From positions 18,697,845 through 18,761,844 of the forward strand of contig NC_045133.1 of assembly GCF_007655135.1 (NCBI RefSeq): a DNA stretch of 64,000 bases. Direction: 5' to 3'. Made by a program: the position numbers and the translations under genes. Shown here one piece after another: positions 37,640 to 49,470 of this stretch. This DNA is from Punica granatum. Taxonomy: Eukaryota > Streptophyta > Magnoliopsida > Myrtales > Lythraceae. The stretch's first letter is position 1; each line of letters starts with the position of its first letter. The notes under the pieces were generated by a model. It was not told where the DNA came from. It ran no database searches and worked only from the letters and a program-made list of their open reading frames with translations.

Positions 37640-38010
37640 TGTTAAGGATTAAGGTGTTGGAAAAACTATATTGAATCGAAAGATAGTGTAAAATGAATTT
37701 TTAATTCTTCTATTTATAGGATGCTAAAGTATTGGATTTGAAAAAAAATATATTATGTATCTCAAGGGGTTTTATTTAGTAATGGAGAAAACTTCTCGAT
37801 ATTCTATATACATTGGATATAGAAAAATATCTTCTCAGTATTCTATATACATAAATTAGAGATAATATACTTATGAAATATTAATGTAAAAATGGACAAA
37901 TATTACGAATCTTTGATTTAGAATTAAATTGTCCGAGCAACCAAAAAGACTAAGGATTTGCGAATGAAACTCTCACAACATCATTTCTCAGCTTTTATAT
38001 ATTATAATAG
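37640..38010 (+). repeat. Dispersed repeat family D, copy 2
   Basis: Same ordered words and same terminal 'ttttatatattataatagat' as at 25300-25710, in the same orientation. Internal sequence differs by indels and the class is not assigned. Confidence 0.5.
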
Positions 38011-39072
38011 ATTGTAATCACTACAAACTTCTACGAAAATTTTCTTTGTAAGGCTCAATTTGCAACTAAGATATTCAACAATACAGTATATTTATTAAGG
38101 CAAAAACTTGATATCTTCCTCCCCGTTCTAATGAATTGTAGATGGTGAACGCAGATCGTCGAGGAAAATCCTTTTAACGAAGATATGGAAGGATCACCCT
38201 TTCAACGGATTTGTGAGTCCTTGCTTACTAGTAAAGAGGATAGCAAGTTGCAAATTCTGATGAAGATATCGGTAGCAATTTTACTCTCTAAGAGGACTTC
38301 CACACCTTGAAGATGATGTGAACTCCATCTTTTATTATTGGATTTTGTGCAGAACCATATTAAATGGGCATTATCTTTTGGAGTATTCAGAGCCCAGAAT
38401 GTGACGTATAACCAACAGAAATAAATTCTATCAATTAATACTTATGGGACAGCATGTCTCCATAGAGGATAAATGAAGCATTAATAATAATAATTTCGAG
38501 AAGCAAATATTATATATTAGGGAGGCAATGGAGTTACACCCTATTCAAGAGAAGTTCTCATAAATTGGACTCAGCCACTCAGAAACTAGATCTAAAAGAG
38601 AATATTTATACATAATAAATACACAATATCCAAAAAATTCCAAAAGAAAATGAAATTTCAACTTCACGACAACTTCTAATTTCAAGAATTTTGCCTCGTG
38701 TTTTTTGGCAATTAAACAATCCTTTATGAGGAGAAATAACGATTGAGTTCGGTCTGGAGCAACTCCCTCATATATCTATCATTGCGGACCTTAAATCATC
38801 AGTGCGGAGGAATTATTTCACGCCTTCCACGGGGCACAAATCCTTTATGAGGAGAGCGTTCGCAATTTGATTTTCTATGGACATAATTCAATTGGTTTCA
38901 TTCTAATTGACAATTGAAACAAATAGATGGTTCTTACTATATATACTTGAGGAAATGGACCGACCGAGATGACAACAAGTTAACCCCCTCGACCTTTACC
39001 GTGGCCTTCTGCTGACTCACCATCTTGACAAAACCCTAGAAAATAATTGAATTTAAGTAGAGCCGTAGCTAA

Positions 39073-40855
39073 TTAGAACAAGGGGGACCCAGATGGGGAA
39101 GAATTCACCAAGTTGAGGATGCTATTCCAATAATTCTTGTTGTCCTCGTAGTAGTCGCTCCCGCTGCCGCTGCCACTCCCACTGCAGCCACTCTCCCCGC
39201 CATTCTCCGAGTCCCCACCGCTGCCTCCGCCGCCCTCCGATATGCTTTGCTCGCAGGAGCTGTTGAAAAGAAGATTAGTGAAACCTTCAGCTTCGATCTC
39301 ATTCTCTAAACTGCCACCGTGCCCGCTAGTGCTTGCCCTAATCGGAGAATCATGCCCAGTCCATGGAGCTTCGAGGGACATGGACATTGAAATGTCGTGG
39401 AAGTTTGTGGATGTGAAGGACAGCGTGTTCCCGATTCCCTCCTTGAATTCTCCCAAATTAGGCATTGAGTTCTTCGTCCAATCTTGTTCACCTTCTTCCT
39501 TGATCATATTGTTCCTGCCTTCTGGATCAGACGTGCCGACAAACTCGATCATTTGCTGCTTAGAATTCTCCCTCATATTGCAACCAGCCATTATAGGGGG
39601 AGCACTCTCCGAGAATGTGAGAGTAGATGTTGGAGACTCGAGGTGGTCACCTCCAACCCCGGGGGTTTTAGTCAAGAGTTGTCCAGAAACAGCAAATGCC
39701 GAGGCTGGAGTGGTAAATCCCGATGGCGACGAATTGCCACCTTGGTGGAAGGAGTGAGATCGGAGCTTTGACTCCCTCACTAGTCGGGCCTCAGCCTCAA
39801 GTCGGGCACTCTCCCATTGAGCCATGTGGCTCAGCTTCGCAGCGCTCTTGGATTGGCCATCGCTGGATAGCAGGGCGTCATTTTTCGGCTTGTGGGTGAC
39901 CGGATCAATCCCCATTTTCGCCAACCGCTTCTTCAGGTGAGTGTTCCAGTAGTTTTTGATTTCGTTGTCCGTTCTTTTAGGCAGGTGGGTAGCAATAGCC
40001 GACCACCTGAGTACAAAACAAAGAAGTCATTGTACCAAAAACCCTAGAATTCATCAACACCGGGAAAGGAGATCATTGGAAAATGATCTTTGCCATTAGA
40101 AGCAACTGTAAGGACAAATGCCCTTTTTTGGCTTTCTCCGTCTTGGGTGAAAAATTCAAGAGGAAGAAGCTTTTTATCAAAGGAGATCATTTGAAAATTC
40201 GTCTTAAAGAATAGACTTCGGAAGAAGTCCCAAAGACAATATAAGAAAACGAACCACATCCCAATCTCAATAAGATTCAAATTATATGACCCGAAAGTTA
40301 AATCAAAATTGTGAAAAACTGAAAAAAGACTATTCATAAAACAACCGAAATTGTGATAAACTGAAAGAATCCTCCAAAATGTTCAATTGCCAGGCAATTG
40401 GAAATTGTTACTCCGTTCTTTCTTGAGAATCGACATCGAATTTTCAATTACCGAGCCAGTCATTCTCTTTGAGAAGCCTTGTACCTGTTACCGAGAAGGG
40501 CGTGGAGTTGAATGATGGTTTGCTCTTCCTGCAAGCTGAACTTCCCTCGCTTGATGTCAGGCCTCAGGTAGTTAGTCCACCTCAGCCGGCAACTCTTCCC
40601 GCACCGCTGAAGGCCTACAAACACCGTTAGACTAACCGATGAGAACAGATGCCATGGGCGGTGAAAGCATTTCGTACACACTCTAAGACGGCATAATATA
40701 CATAAGGTCTGAAAATATTCACCGGCTTTGGCAGGGAGGGCACGCCAACTTCCATGGCCGTGCTCTTCGATGTAGGCTAAGAGCTTCTGGTCTTCTTCGG
40801 GGGTCCACGGCCCTTTCTTGAGCCCTACTTTATCGCAGCAAGGCGATCTCCCCAT
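39073..40855 (-). CDS. R2R3-MYB transcription factor, MIXTA-like (subgroup 9)
   Basis: Exons 40855-40723 (133 nt), 40614-40485 (130 nt) and 40006-39073 (934 nt) join in frame to 398 aa; introns are GT-AG, and the 133/130-nt exon sizes are typical of R2R3-MYBs. R2 (about residues 14-62) has its three Trp. R3 (about 67-113) has Phe in place of the first Trp, as usual. The motif [20 protein letters not shown] follows R3 and, with the C-terminal [20 protein letters not shown], marks subgroup 9, the MYB16/MYB106 (NOECK) type. These nuclear regulators control epidermal cell shape, trichome branching and cuticle genes. The C-terminal half has a Ser/Gly-rich, acidic stretch (GSGSGSGS). The frame is intact with no stop. 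Whether it is MYB16 or MYB106 cannot be decided by eye, so no symbol is given. Confidence 0.95.
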
Positions 40856-41110
40856 ATTTTTCGCCGAATCTCAACGTCGGGACGGAACGGCAGGCAAGTA
40901 GAGTTCTTCTTCTGCTCTTTATAGTATGGCTCGGAGGACCCAAAAACACCACTGAGATGGAGAGGAAAGGAGAGTGGAGGGGATGGGAATGGATGAGGGA
41001 AAAAGAAAGGGTGAAGCGGCATAAATTGGACAGAGAAATAAATATTGAGGGGCTCAATGGGAGTGGAGAGGACTGGAGAGTGTGTGGTGAGTCTGAGTAA
41101 GGAGTGAGGT

Positions 41111-41119
41111 GTATATATT
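41111..41119 (-). promoter_or_regulatory. Candidate TATA box of the MYB gene
   Basis: On the minus strand the sequence reads caaatatatacac, about 255 bp upstream of the ATG. The stretch between is CT-rich on the coding strand, as expected for a plant 5' UTR. The position fits a ~220-nt leader. Confidence 0.4.
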
Positions 41120-41344
41120 TGCTTGCCTGACGAAATTGCCCTCTGTAAAAGTGTACATAATTAAGTTTCACCTTTTTTCACTTTTATTGTATTAGATCTT
41201 GAACTTTCTTTGTAACAAAAACAAAATCACACCATTTTTAAAAAGTGACATATTAAAGTGATGATAACCATGTAAAATGTTAAGATATAATGTGATACTA
41301 TTGATTGATACTATGTGATTTTTTTTTCGGTGTGTATCCGATTG

Positions 41345-41510
41345 ATATTCAACAGTTTAATAAGTCCCGATTAAATCAGTTCGAACCGGATCGGCCTATT
41401 AATTAAGGGGTAATAGCATGAATTTTTTCCATTTAGAAAACTTGAACCCGATACTTTACATAAGAGAAATAAGCGTCGCATCTCTTGAATCAATCCATGT
41501 TAGTGATACT
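41345..41510 (-). repeat. SINE-like repeat, family A copy 7
   Basis: It contains taagtcccgattaaatcagt, tcgaaccggatcggcc, gggtaatagcatgaatttt and aataagcgtcgcatctcttg in the family order. On the minus strand the B-box region reads gggttcaagttt. It lies about 0.5 kb upstream of the MYB start codon, in the same orientation as that gene. Confidence 0.55.
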
Positions 41511-41662
41511 ATGTGAAATTTTAAGAAAATCATAACTATTTAATTAAAAAATTAAATTTGTTAGATATGATGGGATTTTTAATTATTTATATTCTTATTC
41601 CCTTGGGCGTTATCGATACTCAATATGGACTCCCTTCCTCTGGTTAAGTTTGACCAGTATAT

Positions 41663-41975
41663 ACCACAAGTACGGTGGTTTAGTGGTTAAGTATCAAGCG
41701 TTCCACTTGAACATCACGAGTTCGAACCTCACTGAGGAAGTAGAGCTCGTCACTATGTGGGTGTATTATGGGATGGCGGTGGCCAGCCCATAATACTTGA
41801 TTCAGTGGGCCTTAGACTTAATTCACTAGTGTATTGATAGGTTTGCGGTGACCAAATTGGGCTAAATCTCAGCGAGCTATGGCGAAAGGAACATTTCGTG
41901 GCAGTTAAATTCCCTTAATTAGGACAACCACAGCGGGCTAATAATTCGAACTAACCTTTTTATTCAGCGAAAAAT
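41663..41975 (+). mobile_element. tRNA-derived SINE with 16-bp target duplication
   Basis: A-box TGGTTTAGTGG (41676-41686) fits the consensus fully. The B-box-like AGTTCGAACCT (41719-41729) lies about 33 nt further, which is normal spacing. The element is 313 bp and ends in a short A-rich tail (gcgaaaaat). It is flanked by the perfect direct repeat AGTTTGACCAGTATAT at 41647-41662 and 41976-41991. A long perfect target duplication plus Pol III boxes is diagnostic of a SINE and indicates a relatively recent insertion. Confidence 0.92.
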
Positions 41976-41999
41976 AGTTTGACCAGTATATGCAGTATA

Positions 42000-43820
42000 T
42001 GTTTCATCCACGTTTTCTGCTGATTTTGGTGGCCTGATGCGGAGTTGTCCATAATTTGGATGTATCTCACATCCATCCATCCAAGGTGCGCCAATCATGC
42101 TTAACTAGTTACTGTACATTGTGCGAATAATTATTATCAAGAAAATAGTATATTTTATTATTTAACTCAATCATAAAAAAATATTAATTAATTTATGAAT
42201 GAAGAATTTACTCTTTTTTATTTTTAAAACGATTGTGGGCTGAAAATGTTGCATTTGTTCCATTAAGTTAGCTCTAGTAAAATACTTCATTTACGGAAAA
42301 GGTAGTGTATATAATTATATAGTTTGCAACATATTTCTAAAATTTGCTTAGTCTTTTTGAGTCGATAATTTACTTAGTCTTTTATCTCATGCAGTGTGTG
42401 ATTTATTATTATTATTATTGTTATTGTTATTATTTCTTCCTCATTAATTATCCCATTTGGTGAAAGTTGTTACTTTAATTATTAATTATTTCATAATCCT
42501 CCTAAATACATATTTCAATCAATGTCTCTTACGAAAGATATATTTCACTTTCATTAGTCCCACCCAAGCCTCAGCAACGCCAGCTTGTTCAGAAAGAGTA
42601 CTTTTGTGTTCATCAATGCAATTAATTAGTTACTTGGTCCAGCATTTTACATATGTCTTGCCTTCGTTGGCCTATCTTCTGTTGTGTTATTATAAGTTCT
42701 TCATTGCTCATCACTCTTCCTAACTTTCCACAACCTGTCGTTCACAATTGTTTATAATCAAACTAGTAAAAAGAACCATGGATCGCACTCACGATCAATT
42801 ACTAAAATTTAAAGATCTAATTTTATAATAATTTTTATTAAATTATAGAAGTAATTTTCCATGTTTAAATTATCCTTTTTATTCATGCAATACTGCATAT
42901 AAAAATGTTCTAGCTGAAAAATTAATTATATATAAGGGCGCATTTTAGTATTTTGGCAATGCAAAATTTTAAAACACAACAATTCATATAGAATAATTCA
43001 CCAAATAATTTGTACAACTGTATAATGCCAAAATCCCACATTTGGTCTCACTTTAACTTTCCTAAAATGTCCTTAATTACATAAATTTCAATATATATGG
43101 ATTACTGGATTTTTGATATAATGATAATTGAATAATCCACTACTCACTTCTTTTTTACGGCCACCAATTCTAAAAACTACAATATTTTTATTCATTTCAT
43201 TTTTTTCCTTATCTGATGAATTTTATCCTTTTTTAAATATCAAGCTCATCATATGCATATTAGATAGGATTAGGATATTGTTAAAAAATAAATATATAAC
43301 ACTTTTAGGGATTAAATAATGTTGAAAGAAATATTTACATATAATACTGAGAGAGCGTGATTTTGAAACTATAAGAAGAGTATTGTTGATGCAATTTTTA
43401 TTAAAGAGTGACCTTTATTAATTAAATTATTATTTCCACCTATAGTAATATTGCAATTTAAATAAATCAAAGTATTGAAAAAAGTTGAAAATTACGTGCA
43501 ATATGGCGCATAGTACAGACACAAACTTTAATAAAGTGATAGTTGAATTAAAGAGGGTGCAGAGCAGTAGTGCATGCTTCTCACATGAAAATCAAGATGT
43601 TTCAAGTTTGATATTCAAGCGGGACTATCCATGCTTTAGTTTTAGATATTATGATTTTTTATTCGTTGTACTAGGTTTATGAACCTCTTTTGTAATAAAA
43701 AAGAAAAAAAAATAAAGAGACATTTGAAATCTATTTAATTATTGATAAAAAAATTCTTAAGATATTATTTAATTTTCCATGAACCCTTCAACAATCAACA
43801 AATTCACTATATTCTCTTTA
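42000..43820. other. AT-rich intergenic region
   Basis: Only short unsupported frames, and a (TTA/TTG)n run at about 42405-42432. Nothing else is recognised. Confidence 0.5.
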
Positions 43821-43828
43821 ACTCTTTT

Positions 43829-44451
43829 AGGGGTGTAAACAAGCCAAGCCGAGCCAGAATATACAGGGTTCAAGCTTGGACTTGTTATACTTTTCCTAGG
43901 CTCAAGCTTGAAAATTCCGAGTTTGAGTTTAGCCCATCAGACAAATCAAAAGCTCGAGCTTGACTCGTATGAGGTTCGTCCAATGGACCAAGTTTAGTAG
44001 AAAAGTCATGCTAGGGCTTGGGCTCACGTCAGGCTTAGGCTTGAATCGGGCTCATTTAAGCTAAAAAAAAACTATAAACAAAATTATAAAACAACAGTAT
44101 CATGTAAAATATAATTCAAAAATACCAATTACAATTTGATAGTACTCAAATTCAAATCACATGGAGTTTAGTTAAAATACTACGTTTGACAACATGAAAA
44201 ACTATTAGAGTTTCGTTCGTAAAAGGATTAAAATCGATATCTTAAATCAATAATAATAATAATAATAATAGTTCTTTTAGGCTTGCAAGTTTCGTGAGCC
44301 AAATATTATTAAACTCGGCTTGGCTTGTCTGGTTTAACTGGCCAGCTCGAGCCCGAGCCGAGCTTGAGCTTAATAAGAGTAAGCTGAACTTGAGCTTTCG
44401 TCGAGCCGAACTGAAACCTTTCGCGAATAGTCTATTCTCATTTATACCCCT
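43829..44451. mobile_element. hAT-like non-autonomous element
   Basis: The ends are AGGGGTGTAAAC at the left and, reversed, AGGGGTATAAAT at the right. Subterminal regions are packed with gagccgagc/agcttgagct words in both orientations, which lets the ends fold on each other. The interior is AT-rich and includes (AAT)8 at about 44248. A near but inexact flanking repeat (aactctttt / aatctctttt) prevents a firm target-duplication call. Confidence 0.55.
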
Positions 44452-45578
44452 AATCTCTTTTCTGCTCCTTCCACCCTCCTTTTAAGAAATCCATTAATAA
44501 ATCTCTCTTACATCTATCAAATATTTGAAACATGTCACACTAACAACAGTTCTTTGGAATTCCTCTTTAACTTAATATATAGATATCCCCTTATCTTATA
44601 CTATTATTTACTTAAAAATTGGATCTTGTAATTGCATCCTAATTTGTAAGGTGAATGCAAAAGTCAAAAGTACCCCAAATTGTTAGTTTAAGTATAATAT
44701 AATCAATATATATAATAACAAAGTTTTGGAGCTGAATTCTCAAGTTGCTACGTGTTTAAAAATATTAAACGGAGCTCTCTCGCGATACCTCGTTACCATT
44801 TATACTAAGGAAATTTTTATATACTTATTAAGGAGTGTAATAGGCAAGTCGGAATATACAATAAAATATATTTTCAATATGGATATATTAATGGAATTAG
44901 GGGAAGTGAAATATATATTGGAAAATATTTTTGATAGGGGTATATTAGTGGAATATAGTCTAATAAGGGTATTTGAAATATATAGCCCATCATTTAAATT
45001 TATATTATAATATTACATAAACTATATTTATAGTCTAGTATTTTCATAAGTAAGAAATATTTCAAATAATTATTAAGGAAATAATTACTTATGTATATTT
45101 CGTCATCTTACACAAAGAATCAGACCTAAAGGTAGATTTCTTTTTGCTCATATAGACTTGAAGGTAGATCTTTTCATCGGTTTTCAAGAGGTTCATAACA
45201 TACTTGCTACCTCATGAACAATTTCATATTGATTGGAGTTAGAATAACTCTTTCTTTCGTTGATCCTTATTTTTTTTTCACATTCATTAGGTTCTCTTTA
45301 TTATTAAATTTATTCATTGAGTCATCACTCATTCCACCACATTAGAATTTGATTGTTTTTCTATGTTATTGCGATCGTTTCAATTGATATGAGTTGGCAC
45401 CGCCCATTTATTGAGCATTTAGATAGTTGCCTTACTCCTAATGATTTATTGGTTTGAAGGATTTTCTATTCTATTGAAGAGTTGTAGTTATCATGCGAGA
45501 TGTAATTTTTGTTAAGATGACAAGTTCGATTGTGTGAGCCATCAAAAGTTGAGCTAAATAGAATATTGATAATATAAT

Positions 45579-45929
45579 ATGGTGGCATTTGGAACTCCAC
45601 TCCACTCCAAATATTTATATGCATTTTTTAGTGGGGTTGTAATCATGGTTAGAAAAAATACCCGTGAGAATGTGTTATTAAATTGAGGAAGAAAATAAAA
45701 AAAGTAATTATTGTGTTGTTAAATTGTGGGAAATGTAATGAATAATTGAAAGAATTTAGTATTAAAAATTAATTGTAATGATAGTTAAGAAAAAGTATCT
45801 GAGATAATTTATTATTATATTGAAAAAAAATATAAAAAAGTAATGATTGCGTTGTTAAATTGAAAAAAAAGTAAAGTGGAGTAAAGCGAAATTAAGTGAA
45901 GTAAATTATACTCGATAAACAAACAAAGC
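45579..45929. mobile_element. Possible MITE with internal duplication
   Basis: It starts at ggcatttggaactccactcc and ends at a loosely inverted 'agtaaattatactcgataaa'. Inside, 'gttattaaattgaggaagaa' and 'aagtaattattgtgttgtta' recur about 140 bp apart in altered form. The weak terminal match makes the call tentative. Confidence 0.3.
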
Positions 45930-46234
45930 ACAATCATTATTATAGAGAAAATAGTTATTCTTAGAATAATTGATTCAAAAAACTTTCATTTTTAGTTATT
46001 TACTTTTCCAAACAATGACTTAAGATTTGCATTTCATATACTTGAAAAATCGGCACATTGCCGTTTTTCGCATAAAATTATTTACCACTTTCAAATTGAA
46101 TTATTTCTAATTGTTGTACTTTCGTAAGTATTTATCTTAGATCATGTGATTTTGATGTAGGAAACAAAAAAACCCCACTTAGGATATTAAAATTTTGCTC
46201 TCTACTGAAAATAATTTTCTGCTCAATTCATTTA

Positions 46235-47408
46235 GAGAAATACAGTAAAAGTCCTATAAATTTGAACTCTTTTGAAGCTCAATTCTATAAGTTTTACTTT
46301 GGACTTTTCAGTCCTATAATGTTTGCTCTACAACACACTTTTTGGTTATATCTATAACCGGCCATTACAGAGATGCTGATGTGAGTTAACACCGTCAAAT
46401 TCATCCTAGCTAGTCGTTAATTGTCCATGTGGCAATTTTCAACTGGTTGAAAATTAAAACATTAGAAAATCCAAAAATAATAAAATTAAAAATAATAAGT
46501 TCAAGTAGCAATTTTCTATTAGCTGAAAATTAAAAAAATAAAAAATTAAAGTAATATTAATAATTTTTTAAAAAAGAGAAAGGTTGTTGTCGGGGTTGGG
46601 CTTCCCTCCCAACCACCCCTCCTTGCCGACGAGGCACCCTCCAATCTAGTCCTCCCTTCTCCCTCATTCTTTGTTTCGACAAAGAGAAGGGAGGACCAGA
46701 TCGGGGGCTCCCCTTTGGGCCAACCCTCCTTTTCGACAAGGTCGCCAGGAGGGGTCAGAAGAAGAGCCCTCTCTATCCGATCGTCCCCTCTTCCCTCACT
46801 CTCTGTTTCGATAGGGAGAGAGAGAAGAAGGAAGGACCAGATCAGTGGGCTCCCCCTCCTAGCCAATCCTTACCTCCCGGCGAGTCGTCGGGAGGGAAAT
46901 AGGGTCGAAGGGGAGCCTACCCCCAACCCAATCTCGTCGTCCCCTTTTTCCTTTCTCTCTGTCGAAACAAAGAGTGAGGGAGAAGGGAGGACTAGATCGG
47001 GGCTGGGATATCCCCCTCCTTGCTGGCAAGGTCTTTGGGGGCTCCGCAGGGAGGGGTTGCTGGGGAAAGAAGCCTAACCTCGATAGGGAAATTTTCAAAT
47101 TTTTATGATGTCAGCCAATGAAAAATTGTCACATGGGCTTATTATTTAAAATTTTGAAGTTTCTTTTTGAATTTTTTAATGTTTTAATTTTCAACCAATG
47201 GAAAATTCACACTTGGATAATTAGGGCCAACTAGGAAAAAATTTGAAGGTGTTAAGTCTACATCAACATTTCAGTAATGACCTGTTATGGATATGACCAA
47301 AAGTGTGTTACGAAACAAACGTTGTAGGACTGCAAAGTTCAAAGGGAAACTTATAGCACTAAAATTCAAAAATGTTTAAACTTATAGGATTTTTATCGTG
47401 CTTCTCCC
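46235..47408. mobile_element. Large foldback element: ~300-bp inverted arms, GC-rich core
   Basis: Left arm 46235-~46537 and right arm ~47106-47408 are imperfect reverse complements over nearly their whole length. Matching pairs are taaaagtcctataaatttga/taaaaatcctataagtttaa and agtcctataatgtttg/agtcctacaacgtttg. Others are ggttatatctataaccgg/ggtcatatccataacagg and gttgaaaattaaaacatta in both. The ~530-bp centre is abruptly GC-rich, with gggaggaccagatcggggg-type units in both orientations. The short open frames in the core are low complexity. Long arms suggest a Mutator-like or foldback class; the target duplication is not resolved. Confidence 0.75.
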
Positions 47409-47409
47409 A

Positions 47410-49440
47410 ATTTTTAAGTGAAACAATTTTAATCTATAATATATTTTTCTTTGGCGGTAATTCATGATATAGTTAATTTTAAATAAGACTTCTTGTTAAA
47501 AAATAAAAAATTATGTATAACACACGGCTTATCACCTATTTTAAAATAAAGCAAACGAAGTTACATAATAATATTAGTTATTTAACATTATTATTTCCTC
47601 TTTCTCTCTTCTCTCTTCCATGTCAACCGCTCATTATTTTGCCCTCTCCTCTATCTTTGTTTCTCTTTGAAAATTTATCTCTAACTCTTACTTTTTATTT
47701 TTCTCACCTTTAATTTTTTTTTCTTTCCTCTTCCAAGTCAATCCAACCATGAGTATATTGGAAAAAATCATTATATTTTCCTTGCGGAGCACAAGGGCAG
47801 CGTCTAGCATAATTTCATAAAGAAAGGAAGAAATTTCATTTTTCTTTTTTGATAAGCGAGAAATTTGATTATTATGATTGTAATAATTACTAGACTCGAA
47901 TAGTTTCATTAGGGTAGAATTATATAAGACAGAATTTTTTTTTTTTAAAAAGAGCTCTTCAATATTGTTACATCTTCAATTGGCTATATTTCATGTACCA
48001 TGCATCCTACTTTAACGTAATTTTTTCCCAAGGTATATAATTACATTCAGTTTCTTTTCTTTTTTCCTTATATTAAGTTATTGTTTTTTTCCAGCTGAAC
48101 ATTAATTATCAATTTCTTAAAATAAAATCTACATTTATTTTTTCTTAATTGGTTTCTGATAGTTTTTTTTTTATGTAGCTTTACCCCTTTTGTTCTAATG
48201 CTTTGCTCTTACTGTGATCATTTATGTGTTGGACCTTTTGCATGTCCTTAGTCATAGCTAATGCAAATTATACATGTGTGTTATACGTGACACCTCATCT
48301 TCTATTGATAAGGAAAAATCTAAAATAATACAGAAAGATACTAAATAAGGATATCACTTGTATAGTATATAAATAAATTTCTAAAATATGATGAAGGAGT
48401 TTTGGTGCAGTGGCACAAAGCGCCGCTCGGAACCGAAGGTCATGGGTTCGATTCTCACCAGTGGGACTGATGTGCCCCTTTATTTAACTTTATTTCATTT
48501 CCTTACTAGGTTCATGTGTGTATGCATGTATGGGGGTGTGTACGTATGCTGCAATGCATGAGAGAGAAAGTGAGTGAGTTGGAGAAAATTCCGAAGAGTG
48601 TTGTGCTCCCATTAGAATTCGTGAGATTGGGCATTTGTGCTATGGGAACATGTTCGGTTCTCGTTTGATATGTAATGAAAATCCATTGCTGGTGCCATTC
48701 GTGGTCATTCTCGTAGGAGACTCAGTACGTAATCAACACCGTTCAACGATTTTCTAGGAACCCGATATAAACGCCTTGAAGTAACTCGAATTCTATCTCA
48801 GTTATACTATATCGGGTCAATGAGTTTAGTCTAGTTTTCCAACAGTGATACGAACGTTGAAAGACCAATTTATCCTTATTTTAATATCTCAGGCCATTTG
48901 CTTAGTTCCCTCTTTTAATATCTTAGGCCATTTGCTTAGTTCCTCTTTTAATTTCAGACTAAAGAAAAATCAAAGGAAAGAGATAAAACTGAACTATCTT
49001 GCCTTGTTCAAAGGGAAGAAGACTTTCCACGCATCGAACCCAATTATTGTCTAAACTTTCGTATATTGGGAAGGTCTAAGATACAATTATTTTAAAATTG
49101 GTTGCAACGTGCATACAAGTAAATTACTTAAGTTCATAGTAAAGTAGCTTAATATTAAGTAAATTACATATCATTTGAGTAAGTTGCTCATATTTTGATA
49201 AATTAGTTAGAATAAATTACTTAAATTCTTAGTAAATTATTTGTATTTGAAATAATGCACGATTTCTAAAGAATTTTACTTATGAAGATTTTGAAATAAT
49301 TTTACTTGATTGGACCTTAGAATCTCCCCGCATATTGATATTAACTATGAAATAAATAGGGGCACAAAACGAATATCATTCATATGGAAAATCATATAGT
49401 ATTCTTTATATATATTGAACGAAATATTTTACAAATTGTA
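47410..49440. other. Intergenic region with one SINE
   Basis: A ~35-bp tandem duplication (ttaatatctcaggccatttg) lies at about 48878-48948. Apart from the SINE at 48395 I recognise nothing. Confidence 0.5.
48395..48480 (+). repeat. tRNA-related SINE head
   Basis: A-box TGGTGCAGTGG (48403-48413) matches the consensus fully. B-box GGTTCGATTCT (48445-48455) matches 10 of 11, with normal spacing. It is not a tRNA: no acceptor stem pairs around it. The 3' extent of the element is unclear. Confidence 0.65.
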
Positions 49441-49470
49441 ATTGGTTCAATTTTTTGGATTTATTGTGCT

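Noticed and set aside
39242..39757. 171-aa plus-strand frame
   Set aside because: It is the antisense shadow of the third MYB exon, whose minus-strand frame is clearly the real one.
39948..39975. miR858 target site in the R3 exon of the MYB gene
   Set aside because: The 15 nt matching the microRNA 5' part come from the conserved MYB codons, but the 3' third has about six mismatches, too many for a confident plant target.
46546..47098. Proteins of 60-120 aa in the GC-rich block
   Set aside because: The overlapping frames on both strands are open only because the repeat is GC-rich and low in complexity, and they sit in the core of a foldback element.
48403..48475. A tRNA gene
   Set aside because: A- and B-boxes are good, but no acceptor or anticodon stem pairs; it is a tRNA-derived SINE head.
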